A stretch of 25,921 bases of DNA from Chlamydiota bacterium (lineage in GTDB: Bacteria > Chlamydiota > Chlamydiia > Chlamydiales > SLFE01): contig JAAKFL010000008.1 in assembly GCA_011065065.1 (NCBI GenBank), positions 1 through 25,921 on the forward strand, read 5' to 3'. The position numbers and the translations under genes are program-made. Shown piece by piece: positions 1 to 6,952 of this stretch. The notes beneath the pieces were generated by a model. The model was given only the letters and a program-made list of their open reading frames with translations. It ran no database searches and was not told the origin of the DNA. How positions within the stretch are numbered: the first letter of the stretch is position 1; the number at the start of each line of letters is the position of its first letter.

Positions 1-92
1 GACGTATGTTTGCTCGTTATTCCATTGAATTTTCATAGACTCCCCAAGATTTGGTGGCATTATACAAAACTTGGAGCTAGCGATCAATCAAT

Positions 93-249
93 AAATTTAA
101 CCGCGAAGATCGCGAAGATCGCGAAGATGCGCGAAGAAATGACTCATTCTAATCAATTTTTCTCAAAACCAGATTTAGAAATAATAAGTTGTATATGGCT
201 CCTGTCTTCGCGCATCTTCGCGATCTTCGCGATCTTCGCGGTTAAATTT
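93..249. repeat. Perfect 45-bp inverted repeat of CGCGAAGAT units (hairpin)
   Basis: Left arm 93-137 and right arm 205-249 are exact reverse complements over 45 nt, separated by a 67-nt spacer. Each arm starts with AAATTTAAC and then carries three head-to-tail copies of the 9-mer CGCGAAGAT plus a partial fourth. The right arm ends on the base next to the menC stop codon, so in RNA from the men operon this is a very long stem directly after the last gene. It probably terminates transcription or protects the 3' end; that role is inferred. A truncated copy lies at the right edge of the window, and a 15-nt remnant at 23313-23327. The 92 bases before it hold nothing I recognise. Confidence 0.93.
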
Positions 250-1083
250 CTACGTTAGAGACTGCCAACTTAACCCCTCCAACAAATGATCAAATCCAAA
301 GCCAGTTCCCTCAGGAGATCTCCATTCCGGCCCACTCCACGACAAACATTCACTAAAGGCATTGGGAGCATACACGCGATGCGACAACAACCCACACACC
401 TCCTTGCATTGAAAAACGCCCGCTGCATAGGCATCCGCAACTTGACCCAAAGGATGCCCCAAATAGGTCGTAAAAATAAGTGGCTTATTTGTCCTCATCG
501 ACCGCCAGTCATCCACCGCTGGCTTCACAATTCGATATTGATAATGGGAAACTTCCTCCCGGTCCCACGCAACCGGTAAAGGAAATTCGTCGAGGCCAGG
601 GTCTTCACAAAATTCTATGGCATCAAAATTTAAATCAGCATTAAGAAATTCCTGACAGAGTGAACCATTAAAATCCAACCGCCATCGTGTTTGTGGGAGC
701 TCCAATAAGGGTTTTATGAGAGTGATTTCTTTGGGTAAATCTTTGCCAAGTTTGACCTTAAATGTACGAAATCCCTCATCAAAAGCCTGATGCACCAGAT
801 TGATGGTATCTTGATCTAATTTTTTGATGAGAAAATGACTTTGGGGAACTGTAACTCCTTCTAAAAGTCCCCTTCCCTTTTTGCGTGCTGCTGCATCTAA
901 TCGTGCAAACTCGAGAGATTGTTTCGTCAGTGGTGTCAGTGTCCCTTCTTTCAGAAGATTGAGCTGCTTAAAGAGTGGTAAATCCCCTAACTCTGGCCAG
1001 GGATGCACATCGCAGTACCCACCATCCACTTCGAGAAGCGCTCCCTCACGATCCCCAAGAGTGTAATGATGAACATGGATCAT
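250..1083 (-). CDS. menC: o-Succinylbenzoate synthase (MenC), enolase superfamily
   Basis: Dehydrates SHCHC to o-succinylbenzoate in classical menaquinone synthesis; cytosolic. The 277-residue protein has the enolase-superfamily barrel signature: a Lys-x-Lys pair in FKVKLG (K109/K111), a metal-binding Asp in RLDFNG (D137), a Glu in EFCEDP (about 157-160) and a later Lys in IVKPA (K187). OSBS proteins are very divergent, so the assignment rests on these residues plus the men operon context. It is somewhat shorter than the roughly 320 residues usual for OSBS, mainly in the N-terminal capping domain. The start overlaps the menA stop by 4 nt (ATGA), so translation is probably coupled. It is the last gene of the operon and is followed directly by a 45-bp inverted repeat. 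Confidence 0.85.
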   Translation of the reverse strand: MIHVHHYTLGDREGALLEVDGGYCDVHPWPELGDLPLFKQLNLLKEGTLTPLTKQSLEFARLDAAARKKGRGLLEGVTVPQSHFLIKKLDQDTINLVHQAFDEGFRTFKVKLGKDLPKEITLIKPLLELPQTRWRLDFNGSLCQEFLNADLNFDAIEFCEDPGLDEFPLPVAWDREEVSHYQYRIVKPAVDDWRSMRTNKPLIFTTYLGHPLGQVADAYAAGVFQCKEVCGLLSHRVYAPNAFSECLSWSGPEWRSPEGTGFGFDHLLEGLSWQSLT

Positions 1084-1970
1084 AAAAGAAGTCCAAGTGT
1101 CAGCAATAATCCAAAAACAAGATGATACAATGTGGCTAACACAAAATAGTTGTTGTAAATCTTTCCAGGTGGATTATGCATGATGCCATTGACAATAATG
1201 GTCGCCAAAGGAAACAAACACAAGGGAAGAAATGCGGCAATTATTCTATCATAATATCCCCACAAGAGACATATCAATAAAGGAACCATAACACAGAAGG
1301 TGATCTCAAGTTTTCCAAAAAGAAGTCCAAATTGCGCGGCTAGGGTTCTTTTTCCGACTTTGCGATCCCCTACAATATCACGAGTATTATTGATCGCAAT
1401 CAGCACTGTCGACAACAGACCGATTTGAGTACCCGCAAGAAAAGACATCGAGTCAAAATTTCCGGTTTGCAGATAGTAAGGAACTGATGTGCAGATATAG
1501 CCAAAAAATATCATCACAAAGACTTCGCCCAATCCATTATAGGCCAAAGGAAAGGGGCCTGCTGTGTAGGCATATGCAGAAATGATCGAAAGAATCAGGA
1601 GAATCAAGATGATGATTCCTCCTTTCATAATTAAGGGAATCCCTAGAATAAAGGCGAACCCAAATGCCAGGAGTCCGCCCTTATAAACTTGGTCGTGAGT
1701 CAACCACCCCATCTGAGTGGCACGAGGAAACCCCATCCGCTCCTCCGTGTCAGCTCCCGATTTAAAATCAGCCGCATCATTGATCAAGTTGGCTCCGATT
1801 TGAATGAGCAATGCGCAAATTAGAGCCAATACAGCGATAAACCAATTAAATGTGACGTCTGTCGACCAGGCCAATGCAGATCCTACTAAAACTGCAATGA
1901 AGGCAACCGTCAATGTTTTAGGTCTTGCGGCAAAAATCCAAGCTTGACGAGGTGTGACTTCAACTTCCAT
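1080..1970 (-). CDS. menA: 1,4-Dihydroxy-2-naphthoate polyprenyltransferase (MenA)
   Basis: Attaches the polyprenyl tail to DHNA, giving demethylmenaquinone; an integral membrane protein of the UbiA family. The 296-residue sequence is strongly hydrophobic, with about eight or nine predicted membrane segments. It carries both Asp-rich motifs: NLINDAADFKSGAD (61-74) and NNTRDIVGDRKVGKRTL (194-210). The second is the form typical of MenA rather than UbiA. Length matches the family. The ATG shares one base with the menB stop codon (TAATG), so the two genes are translationally coupled. The only odd point is operon order: menA sits between menB and menC rather than at one end. Confidence 0.93.
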   Translation of the reverse strand: MEVEVTPRQAWIFAARPKTLTVAFIAVLVGSALAWSTDVTFNWFIAVLALICALLIQIGANLINDAADFKSGADTEERMGFPRATQMGWLTHDQVYKGGLLAFGFAFILGIPLIMKGGIIILILLILSIISAYAYTAGPFPLAYNGLGEVFVMIFFGYICTSVPYYLQTGNFDSMSFLAGTQIGLLSTVLIAINNTRDIVGDRKVGKRTLAAQFGLLFGKLEITFCVMVPLLICLLWGYYDRIIAAFLPLCLFPLATIIVNGIMHNPPGKIYNNYFVLATLYHLVFGLLLTLGLLL

Positions 1971-2800
1971 TAAGGATACCTTGTAAATTTAGAAAAATCT
2001 GGTTTTCTTTTTTCTTTAAAGGCTTGATGCCCCTCTTTGGCCTCTTCACTCATGTAATAAAGGAGCGTTGAGTTTCCGGCGAGATCAAGCAAGCCAATCT
2101 GTCCATCACAATCGGCATTGAGTGCTGACTTAATGCAACGCAGCGCCATCGGAGAGTGCTGCAAAATTTCTCGGCACCACTGTATGGTTTCGGTTTCGAG
2201 ATCTTCTAAAGGGACAACGCAGTTGATCAGCCCCATGTCCAAGGCTTCTTGTGCAGAATACTGACGACAAAGGTACCAGATTTCACGCGCTTTTTTCTGC
2301 CCAACCAAGCGAGCTAAATAGCTGCTGCCAAGACCACCGTCAAATGAACCCACTTTTGGCCCGGTTTGACCAAAGACGGCGTTGTCTGCAGCAATGGTGA
2401 GGTCACAAACGACATGAAGAACATGACCACCCCCAATGGCATATCCCGCAACCATGGCAATCACCGGCTTAGGAATGCTTCGGATCTGTTTTTGAAGATC
2501 CAACACATTGAGTCGGGGAACTCCGTCATCCCCCACATAACCCGCATGGGAACGAATACTTTGATCTCCACCTGAACAAAATGCTCGTTCACCTTTTCCA
2601 GTGAGGATCACCACACCAATGGTATGGTCTTGTCGAGAAATTTCAACTGCGTCTTGCATTTCTTCTACGGTTAATGGACGAAAGGCATTATGAATTTCAG
2701 GTCGATTTATGGTAATTTTTGCAATGCCGTCACTTCGATGAAATTCGATATCTTCGTAAGTTTTCACCTCTTCCCAGGTTTCGGTAACCGTTTCTAACAT
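1970..2800 (-). CDS. menB: 1,4-Dihydroxy-2-naphthoyl-CoA synthase (MenB)
   Basis: Crotonase-fold enzyme that cyclises o-succinylbenzoyl-CoA to DHNA-CoA. The 276 residues include the crotonase oxyanion-hole segments CSGGDQ (75-80) and AGYAIGGGH (118-126). The diagnostic MenB block QTGPKVGSFDGG (145-156) follows, and the C-terminus ends in the family-typical PDFSKF stretch. Similarity to the enterobacterial enzyme is evident by eye over most of the length. The start is well supported: AAGGAGG lies four bases before the ATG, inside the end of menH, and the two genes overlap by 7 nt. Its substrate needs OSB-CoA ligase (MenE), which is not encoded in this window. Confidence 0.97.
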   Translation of the reverse strand: MLETVTETWEEVKTYEDIEFHRSDGIAKITINRPEIHNAFRPLTVEEMQDAVEISRQDHTIGVVILTGKGERAFCSGGDQSIRSHAGYVGDDGVPRLNVLDLQKQIRSIPKPVIAMVAGYAIGGGHVLHVVCDLTIAADNAVFGQTGPKVGSFDGGLGSSYLARLVGQKKAREIWYLCRQYSAQEALDMGLINCVVPLEDLETETIQWCREILQHSPMALRCIKSALNADCDGQIGLLDLAGNSTLLYYMSEEAKEGHQAFKEKRKPDFSKFTRYP

Positions 2801-3486
2801 AATGCCTCCTTGAATTCAGTCAAAGCTTTTACAAAAAATTCTTGTTTAGCTGATATTATGCGATGACCGACTTGTGGTGCAATGCAAAATCGAGATTTTG
2901 GATGAGAAAGAGTGAGAGATTCCGACAATTTTCGAAATTTTGTGTCAAGCTCGCCATTGACCCACAATATGGGAATCGGGATTTGAGAGATCACAGACCG
3001 TAAATTCTCCTGATGACCGAGTGACCACTGAGTTAAGGCTCTGTGGAGATCACCTCTTTCATAATCTTGTTCGCGTCTCGAAACAAAACTTGATTGAAAT
3101 ACAGATTGATTGTTCCAGTCGTTCATCAACAGCTCCCAAGGATCTGTCAGAAACTTCTTAGCCCAATTTCTGTCCTGTTCGAGACGCATTTGCTTTTCGA
3201 AAACTGAAGTTAAACCTGGATTTGTCGAGATCAAGACCGCGCCACACCAAGCTTCAGGATTTTGAATCAAAGCATGTAGTGCCAAACGACCTCCAAACGA
3301 ATATCCGACTAGAATCTTAGGAGATTCGTCTTCTGTTTTTTGATGAAACCATTGACCCCAATCTTCTAACGACTCTTGAGATAAGGACTCTTTAGAAAAC
3401 AAATCCCATGCTTGAATATCTTTCATGAAAGACCAATCCTCAGGCCTTCCCAAAAACCCATGAAGGGCGTGGATGTTAACTTTCAC
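2794..3486 (-). CDS. menH: SHCHC synthase (MenH), alpha/beta hydrolase fold
   Basis: Eliminates pyruvate from SEPHCHC to give SHCHC, the step between MenD and MenC. The 230-residue protein shows an alpha/beta-hydrolase core: HGFLGRPEDW near the N-terminus (oxyanion region), the nucleophile elbow GYSFGG, an acidic residue in NGELDTKF, and the catalytic His in VGHRII. Short length and an HGFLG start are typical of MenH. The start codon is GTG and overlaps the menD 3' end by 11 nt, consistent with coupling. On sequence alone this could be another small hydrolase; its place between menD and menB makes MenH by far the best call. Confidence 0.88.
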   Translation of the reverse strand: MKVNIHALHGFLGRPEDWSFMKDIQAWDLFSKESLSQESLEDWGQWFHQKTEDESPKILVGYSFGGRLALHALIQNPEAWCGAVLISTNPGLTSVFEKQMRLEQDRNWAKKFLTDPWELLMNDWNNQSVFQSSFVSRREQDYERGDLHRALTQWSLGHQENLRSVISQIPIPILWVNGELDTKFRKLSESLTLSHPKSRFCIAPQVGHRIISAKQEFFVKALTEFKEALC

Positions 3487-4984
3487 TCTTCACCATCTTC
3501 ATTCGTTGCCAAAATTTTTCAGTTTCCGCCTTATCCGGCACAAGTTCAACGAGCCTCTGATTGCCACCACCTGAAACAGAGATTTGATAATCGAGGTTCC
3601 ACATTTTTGCAAAATGTTTAAAGTCCAAACCGTGAGGGTTTGTGAACTGATCTCCCAATCCCACACGATTGAAGATCATTCCTCCGCCATTATTCACCAC
3701 CACAATCGTAATCTTAAACTGTTCCATAAAAGACAAAACCCAAGGAGCCGCCATATCATAAAGAGTGGTCAAATCGCCCAAAATGGCCCAGTTTTCTTTT
3801 TCGGGATCACAAATTCCAAAAAATGCCGATAGTTGTCCGTCAATACCATTTAATCCTCGACTGGCCCAAATATCGCTAGGGGCATTCTCGTGAGCCGCAA
3901 GGTCCCATTCACGAATGGGCAAACTGTTACCCAAATAGACCCGAGCATCAGACGGTATGGCTTTGGAGAGATGGTGCATCAAGGATGGTTCTGCATGAGG
4001 CAACTCTTCATAGAGGTCGTCAGTGTGATGACATGATGAAAAACTGTATTCTTTATTCAAGATCTTTACATGCGAAAACACTTCTGATAATGAAGTATGC
4101 ACGAATGTGCCCCTGGTAAGTCCCGAAAATGGAACCTCGGAAACCGAACAGACAGGACATGCATCCTTTGACTCCAAGTCGCGCCAAAGACGAAAAGTCG
4201 GCACTCCCCCAATCCGAAGAACTCCATCCATCTGAAGACTCTCGACATGGCGAACCCGAAGATGGCGAAGGCGTTGCGACTCGCGCAACCCCGAAGTCGC
4301 TTCTAAGTAAACGGGAGCTCCCAATTTCGCAACGAATTCTTCCACATAAGGACGGTCGTTTTCTTGCAGAGTCCCCACAACTACCAGTGGACGCTCGACC
4401 CTGTCCAGAAATTGATTGATCGCTTGATAATCTCCAGGTTTTGCGGAAAGTTTGTGAGGTTGGTAAGTTTGATCAAATGTGATGTCAGGGAGCGGCGGTA
4501 TAGAGTTCCCTTGAATCTCTTCCAAACAGACATTGATATGCGCGGGTCCCCGTTGCGTCCACGACTCTAACTGGCACGGGGCTTCATTCTCAAGATCTTG
4601 TTCATGGAGTGCATAAGGGCCAAAAATCCCCACTTGTTCCGCTGATTGCGGAGCTCCCGTCCCACGAAATCGACTGGGGCGATCAGAGGTCAAAAGAATT
4701 AAAGGAACTCCAGAGTAATAAGCCTCCATTGTCGCAGGAAGACATTCTCCGACAGCGGTCCCCGACGTCATCAACACGGCCACCGGTCGTCGTGTTGCTC
4801 GGGCTCGCCCTAGAGCAAAAAATGCAGCCGATCGCTCTTCGAACCAAGGGTATTTTTTGATTTCGGGATATTGGTCGAATGCCAGAACTAAGGGCGCATT
4901 TCTCTTGCCTGAACAGACACACACTTCCCGAACTCCAGCTCGGACCAATTCCTGAAGAATTTGATGCAACCATTTTTCATCCAA
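3476..4984 (-). CDS. menD: SEPHCHC synthase (MenD), thiamine-diphosphate enzyme
   Basis: Adds the succinyl-semialdehyde unit from 2-oxoglutarate to isochorismate using ThDP and a metal ion. Motifs run in family order: LVRAGV near the N-terminus, the cofactor-activating Glu in EERSAAF (about residue 50), TSGTAV, LTSDRP, GDLTTLYD, and the ThDP/metal loop NNGGGMIFN (from about residue 431). I place the start at a TTG at 4984-4982. AAGGAGG ends nine bases before it, the protein then begins just before the conserved LVRAGV helix, and the gene overlaps the menF stop by only a few bases. A longer reading from an ATG at 5029 would add 15 basic residues and overlap menF by 53 nt. Length from the TTG is 502 residues, slightly short for MenD. 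Confidence 0.94.
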   Translation of the reverse strand: MDEKWLHQILQELVRAGVREVCVCSGKRNAPLVLAFDQYPEIKKYPWFEERSAAFFALGRARATRRPVAVLMTSGTAVGECLPATMEAYYSGVPLILLTSDRPSRFRGTGAPQSAEQVGIFGPYALHEQDLENEAPCQLESWTQRGPAHINVCLEEIQGNSIPPLPDITFDQTYQPHKLSAKPGDYQAINQFLDRVERPLVVVGTLQENDRPYVEEFVAKLGAPVYLEATSGLRESQRLRHLRVRHVESLQMDGVLRIGGVPTFRLWRDLESKDACPVCSVSEVPFSGLTRGTFVHTSLSEVFSHVKILNKEYSFSSCHHTDDLYEELPHAEPSLMHHLSKAIPSDARVYLGNSLPIREWDLAAHENAPSDIWASRGLNGIDGQLSAFFGICDPEKENWAILGDLTTLYDMAAPWVLSFMEQFKITIVVVNNGGGMIFNRVGLGDQFTNPHGLDFKHFAKMWNLDYQISVSGGGNQRLVELVPDKAETEKFWQRMKMVKSES

Positions 4985-6017
4985 TTGACAAAACCTCCTT
5001 GATCGCACGAATTTTTCGCTTGATCTCATTCCATTCGCGATCGAACTCGCTCTGAGAATTCACTCCGCACCCAGCTCCAATGGCAATTCCGTTTTCATCC
5101 CACTGGATATTGCGGATGCCCACATAGAAATGTGCGTCATCCGGCTTGACGACTCCGACCGGAGCTCCGTATCGTTTGCGGTGTAATTTCGCTTCGTAGT
5201 CTTTAAGCCACGGAATTCCAGCTTTTTTTGGAAGTGTACCAAGAGCTGGGGTGGGATGCAAGGCTTCGACAAGGGATCCGTAATCGGGATACGAGCTGAG
5301 CGTCAAATCAATCGGAGTCACTAAGTGAGTAAGATTCCCCAAATCCAAAACTTTTATCTTTCCAATGTTCACCTGTCCAAAAGGGGCGAGAGATTCTGTA
5401 ATCCCTTGAACCACACATTCGTGTTCATGGCGTTCTTTGGGATCGTTCATAAACGATTCGACTGACTCATGATGGCCAAGCGTTCCTGCGCAAGCCATGG
5501 TCTGTAAGAGATTGGATTTTTTGAGGCGAAAAAGAAGCTCGGGGGAAGCCCCTAAAATCCCTTGAGTTTCGTCCCAAAACCCGTATGGGATAATCGGATG
5601 TTTTGTGGCAAAACGGAGGAGGCTGAGAAGGGATTCACGAAGTCGAGCCTGATCCATCTTTTCGCTTGAAGTCTCGAAAACATAAGGAACCCCTTTTACG
5701 AGCTCACCGTTGGATAATTTCTCTTGTAAGCTATGAAATCCCCATTCGAAGATCTCACGAGAAGGGGAATTCCATTTTAAAGACGTTTTTTTTTGAAGTT
5801 CCTGGAATTCTTGAAGCAGAGAAGACAAGCTGATTTTAAGGCATTGTTCATGCTGGAACCAAGGTTTGGCATCATCGAGAAAGAAATCGGGAAAATAAAA
5901 AGCAGGCTGAGAGTTGTCCTCGATTTTATCGGACCAGGTTCTTTTTCCCAGACCTAAGAGCAGTTGATCGTTTTCGAGAGCCATTAAAGTTCCCAACTTT
6001 AAAAATTGTTGTAGCAT
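4977..6017 (-). CDS. menF: Isochorismate synthase (MenF/EntC family)
   Basis: Converts chorismate to isochorismate, the committed step of classical menaquinone synthesis. The C-terminal two thirds carry chorismate-binding-fold motifs: GASPELLFRL, CAGTLGHHE, PTPALGTLPK, KRYGAPVGVV, VGIRNIQWDENG and GAGCGVNSQSEFDREWNEI. The protein is compact at 346 residues. Of two in-frame ATGs I prefer the one at 6017: GGAGGG lies about four bases upstream, overlapping the earlier ATG at 6029. It is first in the operon. Salicylate-type isochorismate synthases share the fold, but the men neighbours settle the role. Upstream, a TATAAT on the minus strand at 6061-6056 may be its -10 element. Confidence 0.93.
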   Translation of the reverse strand: MLQQFLKLGTLMALENDQLLLGLGKRTWSDKIEDNSQPAFYFPDFFLDDAKPWFQHEQCLKISLSSLLQEFQELQKKTSLKWNSPSREIFEWGFHSLQEKLSNGELVKGVPYVFETSSEKMDQARLRESLLSLLRFATKHPIIPYGFWDETQGILGASPELLFRLKKSNLLQTMACAGTLGHHESVESFMNDPKERHEHECVVQGITESLAPFGQVNIGKIKVLDLGNLTHLVTPIDLTLSSYPDYGSLVEALHPTPALGTLPKKAGIPWLKDYEAKLHRKRYGAPVGVVKPDDAHFYVGIRNIQWDENGIAIGAGCGVNSQSEFDREWNEIKRKIRAIKEVLSIG

Positions 6018-6042
6018 ATTTCCCTCCATGAGATTGAAGACA

Positions 6043-6070
6043 TTGACATTAACACATTATATGATATAAT
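6043..6070 (+). promoter_or_regulatory. Near-consensus sigma70-type promoter, small ORF side
   Basis: TTGACA at 6043-6048 and TATAAT at 6065-6070 are separated by 16 bases; both hexamers match the consensus exactly. The predicted transcription start is near 6077, leaving a leader of about 18 nt before the ATG at 6095. It is the best promoter match in the window. Confidence 0.75.
6056..6061 (-). promoter_or_regulatory. Possible -10 element of the men operon
   Basis: Read on the minus strand this is TATAAT, about 39 bases before the preferred menF ATG. No good -35 hexamer sits 16-18 bases upstream. It lies inside the spacer of the opposing promoter at 6043-6070, so the two divergent promoters would compete for RNA polymerase. 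Confidence 0.4.
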
Positions 6071-6094
6071 TTCATGGAAAAATCAGGAGATTCC

Positions 6095-6241
6095 ATGGAA
6101 ATCAAAGAAAGAGTGCCACAACCCGAAACCACGCCAAATGAAAATGGTCCGATCGAATCAGCAATTTCAACGTGGAGCACTATCAAATCCATTGAAAGAA
6201 TCATCAGTGAATTCGCTGGTCGAATTTTCTTTGGTGGTTAA
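6095..6241 (+). CDS. Small protein of 48 residues, unknown function
   Basis: I do not recognise a family. The frame reads from an ATG preceded by AGGAGA with four bases between, and lies downstream of an exact TTGACA/TATAAT promoter, so it is probably expressed. The protein begins MEIKERVPQPETTP, has a polar Pro/Glu/Asn-rich N-terminal half, a mixed helical stretch (IKSIERIISEF) and ends in GRIFFGG. It has no signal peptide and no clear membrane helix. An upstream in-frame ATG at 6074 would give 55 residues but lies only three bases after the -10 hexamer. It is divergent from menF and ends 10 bases before a 200-bp palindrome that would terminate its transcript. Confidence 0.55.
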   Translation: MEIKERVPQPETTPNENGPIESAISTWSTIKSIERIISEFAGRIFFGG

Positions 6242-6251
6242 CACCTAACAG

Positions 6252-6451
6252 GGCTGAAAGCCTGGTATATGACAGCCCAGGCTGCAGCGGAGCGGAGGCC
6301 TGGGAAAAAGAACAACAAAGAATCGAGCCCTGAAAGGGTGACACTTGCCGCGGACTCTGTGTCACCCTTTCAGGGCTCAGCTCATTTTGTGCACGATTCC
6401 CAGGCCTCCGCTCCGCTGCAGCCTGGGCTGACATATGTCAGGCTTTCAGCC
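6252..6451. repeat. 200-bp GC-rich composite palindrome between convergent genes
   Basis: Outer arms 6252-6305 and 6398-6451 are reverse complements over 54 nt with three mismatches. Inner arms 6325-6344 and 6359-6378 match exactly over 20 nt around a 14-nt loop. Between them, two 19-nt unpaired stretches (6306-6324, 6379-6397) form a symmetric internal loop. The outer stem contains a GC-rich core (CAGCGGAGCGGAGGCCTGGG) unlike the surrounding DNA, and the inner stem holds the small palindrome CCCTGAAAGGG. It sits 10 bases after the small ORF stop and 4 bases from the stop of the cysteine-rich gene, so it can serve as a terminator for both. The composition suggests an inserted element of the REP/MITE kind; that is inference. 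Confidence 0.92.
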
Positions 6452-6455
6452 TTAT

Positions 6456-6860
6456 TTAATAGGTATTCTGCATACTCATGGCCCCTAAACAACCTCGAGA
6501 ACACTGATACCAAGTGACACCCAAACAACAGGGCCAACAACAAGGTATGGGTGTGCACGTAAAACAGCAAGCCAAGGCTGTAAACCATCCTGTGGTTTTA
6601 CAAACATTCACATGACAGCAATGGACTCTACAAGTTGGATCATCAAGCCCCGATCTCTCATAAGCTTCTCCGCCCATCCAAAGAACTCTTGATCCACAGC
6701 AAAAACATTGACCAAATCCTCCTCCTTCAAGTTCCGAGTCAGAATCATCCATAGCATTACTGCCACAACAATCAACTTTTTCAATGAGATTCCCAATTTT
6801 AGAACAATCGATTAACGGCTTCGAAGAACCGTCACTAATACCAACGCGTAAACAATTCAT
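6456..6860 (-). CDS. Cysteine-rich protein (20 Cys in 134 residues), unknown function
   Basis: No family recognised. The start is convincing: GGAGGAAATTT precedes the ATG. Twenty cysteines (15%) are arranged largely as pairs: CC at 29-30, CFCC, HCCHVNVC, then a hydrophobic stretch with CCFTC, PCCWPCC and finally CSRGC. The C-terminal block, a Trp/Phe-rich hydrophobic segment flanked by Cys clusters, recalls eukaryotic membrane-associated Cys-rich modules (PLAC8- or LITAF-like), but the exact Cys spacing of neither is met. It could bind metal, be lipidated on cysteines inside a host, or be a disulfide-rich envelope protein. No N-terminal signal peptide is visible. It ends next to the 200-bp palindrome and starts 82 bases after the alcohol dehydrogenase stop, so the two may be co-transcribed. 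Confidence 0.7.
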   Translation of the reverse strand: MNCLRVGISDGSSKPLIDCSKIGNLIEKVDCCGSNAMDDSDSELEGGGFGQCFCCGSRVLWMGGEAYERSGLDDPTCRVHCCHVNVCKTTGWFTALACCFTCTPIPCCWPCCLGVTWYQCSRGCLGAMSMQNTY

Positions 6861-6929
6861 AAATTTCCTCCATTAATTATTGAAATAATCAATAAGAAGA
6901 AACCTACTCCAAATGTTTCTAAAAAGTAA

Positions 6930-6952
6930 AGATAAATCTTATTTATATCTTC
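6930..6952 (-). terminator. Weak AT-rich hairpin at the adh 3' end
   Basis: The arms 6930-6938 and 6942-6952 pair over nine bases with bulged positions. On the minus strand they are followed by TACTTTTTAG. The stem overlaps the adh stop codon. It is AT-only apart from two pairs, so termination would be inefficient and read-through into the cysteine-rich gene is possible. Confidence 0.3.

Noticed and set aside
97..137. Possible start of a CRISPR array from the tandem CGCGAAGAT units
   Set aside because: The units are 9 nt without spacers, and the whole block is mirrored at 205-249. No cas gene is present in the window.
10..258. 82-residue open frame with AKIAKIAKM and IFAIFAIF stretches
   Set aside because: The stretches are the two arms of the CGCGAAGAT hairpin translated; the 9-nt unit keeps any frame open. 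There is no ribosome site, and it runs into menC on the other strand.
6204..6517. Two open frames on opposite strands (6204-6434 minus, 6269-6517 plus), both with AQAAAERRPG near the start
   Set aside because: They are near-mirror translations of the two arms of the 200-bp palindrome, so the similarity is produced by the inverted repeat. Neither has a ribosome site, and both overlap better-supported genes.
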